A DNA stretch of 64,000 nt from the NCBI GenBank assembly GCA_029465975.1, contig CM055739.1, positions 8,673,065 through 8,737,064 of the forward strand, written 5' to 3'. Of the stretch, positions 59,901 through 64,000 are shown piece by piece. The first letter of the stretch is position 1. The number at the start of each line of letters is the position of its first letter. The DNA comes from Dallia pectoralis (taxonomy: Eukaryota; Chordata; Actinopteri; Esociformes; Umbridae). The notes beneath the pieces were generated by a model. That model had not been told where the DNA came from and made no database searches. It worked only from the letters and a program-made list of their open reading frames with translations. Both the position numbers and the translations under genes were made by a program.

Positions 59901-62900
59901 AAAAGATGTACTCACTCATTATTACTGATAAAATCCAGAATGTCCTGCTCCAACTTCAACAGCATCATTCTATCTCTGGGGTTGTTCTTTAACGTGTTGA
60001 CCAAGAACTCATGAAGATCTATGCCGGTCGAGTCCGTGTAGTCCTGGCTAGAATCTGAAACAAAATGGAAGCCACGTTAGGAACTCTATTCCACACAAAT
60101 AACATTATTCCACCTGAACAGATTCTATGTCAGACTTTCAGCCACATGTACATGTCCTGTAAGCGAAGAAAATAAGTCCCCAAGACTAAAGCTCCCAGGT
60201 CTCAAATCAATAGCTTTTGTGCACTTTAGAAAAATATGTTGTCTCTCTTGTCTTTGAGGAGGGATGGTCTATAATTTAGAAACCACTCGCCCACCTACAC
60301 ACCTCTTGACAGCATTTTCCTGGGCATCTTCTCTGGTTTCTCAACCTTTTCACAGCTCTTTTCTTTTTCGTCCTCATCCTTAGCAGACAGCTCCTCCTTA
60401 TCAAAGGACTGGGAAATTTGGATGCAAATTGTATCCTGTAAAATAAAGGAAAACATGTGGCAGCTACTAGATTTCATCCCATATGGCGTAAGTAGTGCAC
60501 TACATAGGGAATAGGGCGACATAGGACACACATGAAAATGTAACGACACAAATGAAAAAATAACATCCAGTTATGTTATACAATAAAGCACTTGGTTGGA
60601 AGTTAATTAAAAATATTTAAGGGGTTTACATGTTTGGATGGTTTATTGCGAGCGCGCTGTTGTCAATTCAAACAAACAGCCAATGCTGCATTTAGAGATA
60701 AGCCTCTCTCCGTACATAATATAATCACTTTGCCAATTAAATGACCAGGATTAATATCATTAAATGCACTCATTAAGCACCTCAAAATCATACATGCGCT
60801 TAAAATACATAAGAGTTAACTATTAATGTAAATAAACAAAACAATGACATATGCCTTCACATATTGAGCGCTTATGATTCATGTGCATCATTTTGCCATA
60901 CCAGACATACCATACACAAGCTACCTTTAAGACATTGCTTGTTGCAAGCATACAACAAACAGGTTCATATTTTCATTCATGATTAGAATGGGAAATAAAA
61001 GCTCCCTATTGGCATTCGACAGAAGTCACATGAAACGAGAACATTCTGTACGTTCTAACAATTCAGCCTCGATGTGCTTCAAGGTCTGCTCAGCAACTCA
61101 GCCTTGGCGTAGCGACACCACTCATCTTAATCTCCCTGCCGCGCTTTATTCTCGGGGAAGCTCTGCTCACCATTCAACACCAGTACAAAGACAGCGAGAG
61201 AGACGCTAAAGCTGAACAACACACAAAGCCGGAGGTCCAAATGGCACCAAGATCACATAATAGTGCAGTACATCCGATCAAGGAAAATTTGGCTCTGGTC
61301 AAAAGTAGAGTAATATAAACGGAATAAAGGTTGCCATTTGGAGCGTAGGCTTAACAGTAGTCTGCCAAGTGAACACACATTGCTTAAATGTGATGAGGCC
61401 TCGTAGGTAGGTACCGAGGCTGTGGTTTGTGGATGACAGTCGAAGTTAGTAATATGCTCTAGCTCACTTGGGGGCTACCCAGTTAAGCTACAGCGCATAC
61501 AATCCTAACATTTCTATAAAGAACATCCTAGTGAGATGGAGAAAGGGATGGATAGTAAAGAACATACAAGATGATTGTGAATGAAACTCAGAGGACTATA
61601 TAAAATACTTCTATAGCTCAATAACATACACTACCCATTCAGAACTTCGTGGTCACTTAGAAATGTCCTTCGTTTTCATGAAAACATACGTGAAATGGGT
61701 ATGAATATGAAACGTAGCAAAATACGTAAGAAAGTCACTAACAAGGTACGAAATAATTATTAAATAAATGAAATAATGAAATGTGTCCTCCAAACTTTGC
61801 TATTTTCAAAGAATCCTCCATTTCCAACAATTACAGACACGCAGACCATTGGTACTCCAGTGGTCGATTTGTTGAGGTAATCTGAAGAGATTTCACTCTG
61901 TAGATGCTTCATAAAGCACCTCAGACAGGCATGGGTCGGCTTGATGTCTCCTTCCTGCATTCCATACGTCCAAGCTGCTCCCAAAACAGCTCAAAAGAGT
62001 TGAGATCCAGTGACTCTGCCGGCTATTATAAACACGCCATTATACAAAAAGCCAGCAGACTGCTTCTTTCGTAAACAGTTGTTGCATAGTTGATGCCCCG
62101 GATGTAAATTGACTCCAATTAAGCGCTGTACACAAAGTATGGCATGCCACGGCAAGAGTATGATACCCTTCCTTCAAGATTCCTTTTACCATGTGCCAAT
62201 CTCCCACTTTACCACCACTAAAGCACCCCGGACCATCACATTGCCTCCACCATGCTTGACAGACGGCATCAAGCACTGCTTCTCTCATTAATGTTTTTTT
62301 TTGTACCCGAACACCTCAAACTTTGATTGGTCTGTCCATAATATCCCCAATCTTCTTTTGTCCAGTGTATGTTTTTGCTGATTCTAGTCATTTATTTCCA
62401 TTGCCCATTCTGAAATTTGGCTACACCTCTGCCCAAAAGGTCAGCATCTCAGCGTTGCCTCTTCCCTGATGACATTGAGACTTGTGTTTTGCTGGTACAA
62501 TTTATCAAACTGTCTGGTTGAGGTCCTGCGAGACATCATGAAAAAGCCTTTATTCTCAGAAAAAGAATAGACTGACGAGTTTCTGAAGAAAGTACTTTGT
62601 TTATGGACATTTTCATCATAAAATCTACCCGACAACTGCTGATGCTTCAGATGCTCAACCAGTGTCGTTGTTTTTTTAATCAGCACAACAGTTTTCAGCT
62701 GTGAGAACATACTTGCAAATGACACTGCAAATGATCAAATAGCCTATTAAAAGGATATACTTGGATTAGCAAACACAGCATGCCATTGAAACAAATGAGT
62801 GATGATTACTCATAATGGGCCTCCGTATGCCTATGTAGATATCCCATCATGACAGCAATCTCCAGCTACAATAACCAATTACAACATTAGCTGGTTTCTG

Positions 62901-63639
62901 GTCAATTTGATGTTATTTTAATTGACAAAATTGCCTGTCTTTAAAAAACAGACATTTCCAAGTGACCCCAAACCTTTGAGCGATGTTGATTTGGATTAAA
63001 TAAGGATATTCTTTTATAGCTAATGTCAAGACCTCCTAGCAAGCAGTTTCACACCAAGGCCAATGTATTAAGAGCAAATAAACAGTTGGCGTAAAAAAAT
63101 TGCAGCCTTAGAAATACCTAATGACATTTGTTTTTCACAATATCACTCAAAACCCGATTTGCCGATCGCATCTTTTTTGAGTCGTGCTGACAGACTCAAA
63201 GGAATAGACTGAATGCAGCATAACATCATAACAGCACAGTGACATTTCTCCTAACCGTACTATTCAATTATATCAATCCACAGGGCCACGCCGTCTGACA
63301 TTTGAAAATTGTATTTTCTCAGAGATGATGGATGTCAGACTGACACACACACACACACACACTTTTAAAGTTCAATGCTGACTGGATGAAAGGCACTATA
63401 GCCCATGAAGGTGCGTGGGTGTGTGTGTGTTTGTCCAGTGAGAAGACTGAGTAATATTGGTGAAATGAACCACATCTAACAATGTATAGTTCCGCGCGCG
63501 CGTGCGTGCGCGCGCATGTTAATTGAGTATCTAGGATCTGAAAGATTACCTGGGGGTTCTCTAGATGTTCAGATGGAGGGGGAGAAGAAAACTCCTCACA
63601 AACAGCCAGGCTCCGGACTAACTTCAGTTTAGAGTTAGA
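42158..63639 (-). CDS. r3hdm1: R3hdm1, R3H and SUZ domain protein (21 exons, 5' end outside window)
   Basis: Twenty-one exons splice into 3,408 in-frame bases (1,135 residues plus stop), each junction phase-compatible. In residue order within the window: KLKLVRSLAVCEE segment (4-16), R3H domain (about 86-170) with the Arg-x3-His signature RMLLH at 135-139, SUZ-type basic segment (about 190-236), the Ser-rich KASSFSGIS block, a long Pro/Gln-rich region, and the conserved C-terminal domain (LEVLDLPEGI...LASTYTILAVFPS...AAQNA). Similarity is closer to R3HDM1 than R3HDM2 or ARPP21: it has the SESSNSVGSST and NPDGSAVVYNP blocks, and it hosts mir-128-1. R3H/SUZ proteins bind single-stranded nucleic acids; the exact role of R3HDM1 is poorly known. 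Introns are unusually rich in minisatellites, and the last one carries nested Tc1 elements. The initiator Met and first exons are beyond 64,000. Confidence 0.95.
43303..43743 (+). pseudogene. older Tc1-like element, left part (interrupted)
   Basis: Degenerate terminal repeat (TACACCGATGCTCAAAACAA...GGTCATTTTGAAGTGTCCTTG). It is followed by the 5' leader of a salmonid/esocid-type Tc1 family (GAGCAATAAAACTGGCCTTC, GGGTTTGATTACAGGCTCAA). It is split by the younger Tc1 at 43744 and resumes at 45374. Heavily mutated. Confidence 0.7.
43744..43957. repeat. Tc1 terminal inverted repeat, 43.7-kb side
   Basis: Matches the reverse complement of 45161-45373 almost base for base, including the internal AGTGGGACACAATCATGAAG region. 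That region lies where IR/DR-type elements carry an inner transposase-binding site. Confidence 0.92.
43963..44982 (-). CDS. Tc1-family DD34E transposase, full-length
   Basis: 339 codons with no frameshift or stop. N-terminal paired-like DNA-binding region: an HTH around residues 7-45 (KTISQALNISSSTVQAII), then an AT-hook-like PRPGHPSKL linker (55-63) and a second HTH. The catalytic DDE domain has Asp152 (LWSDETKI), Asp243 (QQDNDPKH) and Glu278 (SPDLNPIENLW), giving the Tc1 spacing of 34 between the second Asp and Glu. The Gly-rich box HGGGSIMVW (186-194) is present. The start codon lies 390 nt inside the TIR end. It catalyses cut-and-paste transposition at TA sites. All hallmarks are intact, so it could be active; that is inference. 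Confidence 0.94.
   Translation of the reverse strand: MKNKEHTRQVRDTVVEKFKAGFGYKTISQALNISSSTVQAIILKWKEYQTTANLPRPGHPSKLSAHTRRRLIRDAVKRPMITLDELQRSTAEVEDSVHRTTISRILHKAGLYGGVARRKPFLKDIHKKCRLRFATSHLGDTPNMWKKVLWSDETKIELLGNNAKRYVWRKSNTAHHPEHTIPTVKHGGGSIMVWACFSSAGTGKMVKIDGKMDGAKYRTILEENLMESAKDLRLGRRFVFQQDNDPKHKAKSTMEWFTNKHIQVLEWPSQSPDLNPIENLWKELKTAVHKRSPSNLTELEVFCKEEWAKISVSRCAKLIETYPKRLTAVIAAKGGATKY
45161..45373. repeat. Tc1 terminal inverted repeat, 45.4-kb side
   Basis: Partner of 43744-43957. The TA duplicate follows at 45374-45375. Confidence 0.92.
45374..45735 (+). pseudogene. older Tc1-like element, right part
   Basis: Continues the element of 43303-43743. The plus strand encodes a degenerate first HTH (IAKKLKILYNIVYYFLHKRA) and the family-typical SNQNRKRSGRPRCTTEQEDK, then decays and is truncated after about 45735. 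The catalytic domain is missing. Confidence 0.75.
46049..46133 (-). CDS. r3hdm1: r3hdm1 exon (RGGRRPMPRKSLSTDLSV)
   Basis: Short basic exon matching the GRRQAKKAASTDLG segment of R3HDM1. Acceptor GGTCCTTCTAG. Donor GTGAGC gives Val-Val at the junction, as in the human protein. Confidence 0.9.
46297..46554 (-). CDS. r3hdm1: r3hdm1 exon (SPTTSPAQSPAPAHQL to IPNQHQ)
   Basis: Eighty-six codons: NSPLLGSPTTSPAQSPAPAH through RYPLLGPPLQYNPSIRPPLL and MIPNQHQ. Acceptor GGTCCTGTAG, donor GTGAGT. Confidence 0.94.
46889..47078 (-). repeat. r3hdm1: 38-bp tandem array of an exon end plus 5' splice site, 5 copies
   Basis: TTACCTGTGTGTTGTCTAGG begins at 46889, 46927, 46965, 47003 and 47041. On the coding strand each copy reads CACCTAGACAACACACAG then GTAACTAG (the oldest copy reads GTAATT), i.e. 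the last coding bases and a good splice donor. The copy at 47041 is the real exon boundary; the other four lie in the intron. The 38-bp period is not a multiple of three, and reading through meets an in-frame TAG within nine codons. Confidence 0.93.
47045..47214 (-). CDS. r3hdm1: r3hdm1 exon (GMVMMQF) with duplicated 3' end
   Basis: Encodes GLHPPHGSGMVMMQFTLPAN through TELLHLDNTQ. Donor GTAACT at 47039-47044 (complement). The last 30 nt plus this donor are repeated four more times downstream in the intron (46889-47040). Only the first donor keeps the frame into the next exon. Confidence 0.93.
47412..47515 (-). CDS. r3hdm1: r3hdm1 exon (SSSVGFLPPPGSEQMQFPR)
   Basis: Encodes SVGFLPPPGSEQMQFPRASS then PCGTQQLHGQQCA. 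Acceptor GTTCCTCCTCAG, donor GTAACC. Confidence 0.95.
48144..48322 (-). CDS. r3hdm1: r3hdm1 exon (VSMPQGSPSMPQGSPSM)
   Basis: Contains a short in-frame duplication (MPQGSPS-MPQGSPS), then QTYQQPIVI and MQVYYSVMPPNQ. Acceptor TTGCAATGCAG, donor GTAAGA. Confidence 0.94.
48634..48803 (-). CDS. r3hdm1: r3hdm1 exon (GYQAVMPNPPQSY to MPSYQ)
   Basis: Encodes GYQAVMPNPPQSYHHPSVLG through HMQGMMVQYPSMPSYQ. Acceptor GGTTATTGTAG, donor GTAGGA. It follows the intron that carries mir-128-1. Confidence 0.94.
49486..49936 (-). repeat. 30-38 bp minisatellite abutting and overlapping mir-128-1
   Basis: About 14 units containing GGAAAAGGAGCCCGACTGAA then GAGGAGTGAGG. The last three units before the miRNA are exact 30-mers with GGAAAAAGAGACTGAAGAGG. 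The array runs without a break into GGAAAAAGAGACCGGTTCAC of the mir-128-1 3' arm, so the last 10 nt of mature miR-128-3p read as the next repeat unit. Confidence 0.9.
49920..49995 (-). ncRNA. mir128-1: mir-128-1 precursor
   Basis: The minus strand at 49927-49947 matches mature miR-128-3p at all 21 positions, as I know the sequence. The 5p arm (49960-49982) keeps CGGGGCC and CUGUCUGAGA, with four changes between them. A short loop lies between the arms. The position in an r3hdm1 intron and the shared strand match the known host-gene arrangement. miR-128 is a brain-enriched regulator of neuronal excitability and differentiation. The 3' basal flank is minisatellite sequence in place of the usual vertebrate flank. 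Confidence 0.96.
50894..50927. repeat. GT microsatellite
   Basis: Uninterrupted TG run about 140 bp from the donor of the r3hdm1 exon at 51065. Confidence 0.9.
51065..51191 (-). CDS. r3hdm1: r3hdm1 exon (CYCVPAQYPHSHSSQNYRP)
   Basis: Starts IQTCYCVPAQYPHSHSSQNY and ends AQPPQQP plus one base. Acceptor GTCTCCTTCAG, donor GTAGAC. A 16-bp minisatellite begins 12 bp beyond the acceptor edge. Confidence 0.93.
51203..51397. repeat. 16-bp minisatellite adjoining a 3' splice site, about 12 copies
   Basis: The unit ACACAGGGCCTCTCAA is perfectly repeated. The first unit is 12 bp from the r3hdm1 acceptor edge at 51191, so branch point and most of the upstream intron at this junction are repeat-derived. 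The lack of unit divergence indicates recent expansion or assembly collapse. Confidence 0.94.
51978..52265 (-). CDS. r3hdm1: r3hdm1 exon (QFSHISL, Gln/Pro-rich)
   Basis: Ninety-six codons from QDGLGAQFSHISL to a Gln-rich end (YMQQQQQMQQ). Acceptor CTTTCCTGCAG, donor GTATGG. Confidence 0.95.
52582..53318. repeat. 29-bp minisatellite, about 25 copies, higher-order pattern
   Basis: Units contain TTGGGTACTGGGGGAGGAGT then CCCACATCG. Variants (CTTT/CGTT, TACTTGG/TACTGGG, CCCA/CCTA) recur in blocks of about five units between 52776 and 53300. The phrase TGTTAAAACCA flanks both ends. G-runs on the plus strand could form quadruplexes. The 208-251 codon frames here arise only from the repeat. Confidence 0.94.
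53518..53634 (-). CDS. r3hdm1: r3hdm1 cassette-like 39-codon exon
   Basis: Thirty-nine codons, phase 0 at both ends: PVRHLQPSAPQQIQYSAISY then PPPPQFVPLSPNQQQLYTV. Acceptor CTGCTTCAG, donor GTACTT. As it is phase-symmetric and missing from the human isoform I recall, it may be alternatively spliced. Confidence 0.82.
53933..54063 (-). CDS. r3hdm1: r3hdm1 exon (QPFVNPDGSAVVYNPSM)
   Basis: Continues GQPFVNPDGSAVVYNPSMTS into a Pro/Gln-rich stretch ending NHVLPQ. Acceptor CCCACTTGCAG, donor GTCAGT. Confidence 0.95.
54281..55116 (-). mobile_element. internally deleted Tc1-like element
   Basis: Inverted ends CACTACCGTTCACAACGTTA and its partner at 55096-55116 (GACTTTCGAACAGTAGTG). Inside, read on the minus strand, is the leader AATCAGTTTAATTACAGGCT CAAAATGGCCAGAAACAAA-type sequence of the same family as 43303/45735. 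Only scraps of transposase remain. A GT run follows the right end. Confidence 0.7.
55117..55134. repeat. GT microsatellite at transposon edge
   Basis: A GT run directly joined to the terminal repeat of the deleted Tc1-like element. Confidence 0.85.
55336..55674 (-). CDS. r3hdm1: r3hdm1 exon (SESSNSVGSST to NPQTG)
   Basis: A 339-nt exon encoding SESSNSVGSSTSSIS through SYYLLPLEATGIPPGSILVN and PQT. Acceptor CCCTCCCTCCAG, donor GTTGGT. It is diagnostic for R3HDM1. Confidence 0.95.
55789..56222. repeat. 39-bp minisatellite, about 11 copies
   Basis: Units contain AGCCATTGGTCCATTAAGAG then TGTCACAGGGTACAAGGAC. Since 39 is a multiple of three, several frames stay open on both strands, producing repetitive 125-248 codon frames that are not genes. 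Left-edge copies (55789-55860) are most diverged. Confidence 0.92.
56706..56923 (-). CDS. r3hdm1: r3hdm1 exon (PRPWSSTDS / KASSFSGIS block)
   Basis: Encodes LRDGRSTSSRQSSSEN through GRLSKT plus one base. Acceptor CCTCCTTCAG. The only donor that keeps the frame into the next exon is the noncanonical GC at AAAACAG/GCATGT. A GT run lies 29 bp upstream of the acceptor. Confidence 0.92.
56952..56988. repeat. GT microsatellite near r3hdm1 acceptor
   Basis: TG run 29 bp beyond the acceptor edge of the exon at 56706-56923; on the coding strand it is a CA run upstream of the polypyrimidine tract. Confidence 0.9.
57027..57080 (-). CDS. r3hdm1: r3hdm1 exon (IQDEEGCISTQQRRQIF)
   Basis: A 54-nt exon. 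Acceptor CCATGTAG, donor GTACTT. Matches the LQDEDASSTQQRRQIF segment of R3HDM1. Confidence 0.93.
57178..57203 (-). CDS. r3hdm1: r3hdm1 26-nt microexon
   Basis: Encodes GEHFHLDR plus two bases of Arg. It is flanked by acceptor CCCCCCATAG and donor GTAAAT. It aligns with the ENYIIDK segment of human R3HDM1 and restores the frame between its neighbours. Confidence 0.82.
57366..57461 (-). CDS. r3hdm1: r3hdm1 exon (SUZ domain)
   Basis: Thirty-two codons, IRMRLKDDRRSKSIEEREEE then YQRARDRIFAQD; this is the basic/acidic SUZ-type segment. Donor GTGAGA. The acceptor CTTGCAG lies only about 17 bp from the 21-bp minisatellite at 57478. Confidence 0.95.
57478..58884. repeat. 1.4-kb compound 21-bp minisatellite in three blocks
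   Basis: All units share CTAGCTTAGC. Block 1 (57478-57633) has 47-bp units with GGCGCACACCTCAGCTATGC. Block 2 (57634-58410) has about 36 near-identical 21-mers with GGGAGAGCAGC. Block 3 (58428-58884) has about 21 units with CACAGCACGAC in the same place. The switch is sharp near 58411-58430. The array starts about 17 bp from the acceptor of the SUZ exon. Because 21 is a multiple of three, open frames of 357 and 362 codons appear on opposite strands (repeats of AGEQPSL/ATARPSL and CSPAKLG/AKLGRAV). Confidence 0.96.
59086..59194 (-). CDS. r3hdm1: r3hdm1 exon (end of R3H, start of SUZ)
   Basis: Encodes PDQKFSEHIKDDKTDDFQKR then YILKRDNSSF. The DNSSFD block favours R3HDM1 over R3HDM2. Acceptor TTCTCTTCAACAG, donor GTAGGT. 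Confidence 0.95.
59390..59530 (-). CDS. r3hdm1: r3hdm1 exon (R3H core)
   Basis: Encodes ESQKRKFPPMTSYHRMLLHR then VAAYFGMDHNV and NKTSNTR. It carries the R3H signature Arg and His (RMLLH). Acceptor CGTCTTCTAG, donor GTATGT. Confidence 0.96.
59916..60054 (-). CDS. r3hdm1: r3hdm1 exon (start of R3H domain)
   Basis: Encodes DSSQDYTDSTGIDLHEFLVN through DILDFISNN. Acceptor TTTTGTTTCAG, donor GTGAGT. It is strongly conserved with R3HDM family members. Confidence 0.95.
60303..60435 (-). CDS. r3hdm1: r3hdm1 exon (acidic/lysine-rich linker)
   Basis: Encodes DTICIQISQSFDKEE through KMPRKMLSR, ending in phase 1. Acceptor TTTATTTTACAG, donor GTGTGT. It precedes the R3H domain. Confidence 0.92.
60488..60535. 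mobile_element. single arm of palindromic MITE
   Basis: AGTAGTGCACTACATAGGGA ATAGGGCGACATAGGAC matches one arm of the family at 15958-16048. It lies 50 bp beyond the acceptor of the exon at 60303-60435. Confidence 0.55.
61235..61344. mobile_element. palindromic MITE, both arms present
   Basis: GTCCAAATGGCACC...TAGTGCAGTAC on the left and GGCTCTGGTCAAAAGTAGAG...GGTTGCCATTTGGAG on the right form imperfect inverted arms of the same short element family. Confidence 0.6.
61627..62988 (-). pseudogene. decayed Tc1-like transposon
   Basis: Ends TACACTACCCATTCAGAACT and the inverted AAGTGACCCCAAACCTTTGAGC copy are recognisable. On the minus strand the leader CAGCTGAAAACTGTTGTGCT precedes degenerate transposase. 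Near 62268-62210 the family HGGG box survives as AAGCATGGTGGAGGCAATGT. Frameshifts and stops throughout; not functional. Confidence 0.75.
63492..63517. repeat. alternating CG/TG (Z-DNA-prone) tract
   Basis: CCGCGCGCGCGTGCGTGCGC followed by GCGCATG, strictly alternating purine-pyrimidine, 33 bp from the donor of the r3hdm1 exon at 63550. Confidence 0.85.
63550..63639 (-). CDS. r3hdm1: r3hdm1 exon (KLKLVRSLAVCEE)
   Basis: Thirty codons, phase 0 at both ends. Acceptor CTGTCCCCAG, donor GTAATC. This is the most upstream r3hdm1 exon in the window. Confidence 0.9.
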
Positions 63640-64000
63640 CTGGGGACAGGCGCAGTCAATTCACCATGATTAAATATATAGCATTCCACATAAACAACTT
63701 GCATTATATACCACAACAAAAATGCTAATTTACAGAATCCAAACACAAACCAAGATAAGAAAAAGGCCTGTGCGACATGACAAATTGAATACGGTCATGC
63801 TTCAAAATAAATGTGTCGGTTTTAATCCAACCTTATGAAATTCATCATATTTAGCCAATGCCATTCAGTCACGAGACCATACTAATTTTAAAGCATAGGT
63901 GTCCCTGGGAATGAATCCTGACATCCTAACCAGGCATTAACAGCGCTTTAACAACTAAACTACACCTAAAACCATTAAAACCATGCATGCAATTATTTAA
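63640..64000. other. r3hdm1 intron, right edge of window
   Basis: No further upstream exon seen. The remaining 5' exons and promoter of r3hdm1 must lie beyond the window. Confidence 0.6.

Larger units (their letters stand above)
60536..63549. other. r3hdm1 intron with repeats
   Basis: No exon recognised between the exons at 60303 and 63550. It contains a MITE at 61235-61344, a Tc1-like element at 61627-62988, a CA run at 63343-63361 and an alternating CG/TG tract at 63492-63517. Confidence 0.55.

Noticed and set aside
42158..63639. Assignment of this gene to R3HDM2 or ARPP21
   Set aside because: Single C-terminal blocks look R3HDM2-like, but DNSSFD, SESSNSVGSST, NPDGSAVVYNP and the resident mir-128-1 fit R3HDM1; ARPP21 hosts mir-128-2.

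Overview
The window is vertebrate nuclear DNA from a teleost fish. The evidence is two multi-exon, vertebrate-type genes with GT-AG introns, tRNA-derived SINEs, Tc1/mariner transposons with TA target duplications, and very abundant CA/GT microsatellites and minisatellites. One old Tc1-like family (three copies) and a palindromic short element resemble repeats I know from salmonid and pike genomes, so a salmoniform or esociform host is my best guess. That host call is inference only. There is no bacterial operon, phage or CRISPR array.

Layout. Positions 1 to about 20.4 kb hold no gene I can support. They contain at least five minisatellites (one 1 kb long), a perfect 170 bp GT run, a SINE and a MITE remnant. 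Positions 21,984-28,763 (minus strand) hold a complete five-exon rnd3 (RhoE) gene of 244 codons, with a TATA/CCAAT/GC-box promoter at about 28.9-29.0 kb. Positions 29.0-40.7 kb are intergenic with a second SINE. From about 40.7 kb to the right edge (minus strand) lies r3hdm1: 21 exons spliced here by eye into one open frame of 1,135 residues. It carries the R3H and SUZ domains and the conserved C-terminal domain; the 5' exons are outside the window.

Intron 48,804-51,064 of r3hdm1 carries the mir-128-1 hairpin in the host-gene orientation, as in other vertebrates. The last r3hdm1 intron carries an apparently intact 1,630 bp Tc1 transposon with a 339-codon DD34E transposase, inserted inside an older, decayed Tc1-like element.

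The most unusual feature is how minisatellites sit in r3hdm1. One array abuts mir-128-1, and its unit is homologous to the 3' end of the mature miRNA and its flank. Another is a fivefold tandem copy of an exon end together with its 5' splice site. Two more start within about 20 bp of 3' splice sites. The two host genes are unrelated in function: Rnd3 is a GTPase-deficient Rho protein that antagonises RhoA signalling, and R3hdm1 is a predicted single-stranded nucleic-acid-binding protein that hosts the brain-enriched miR-128. They share only strand and neighbourhood.
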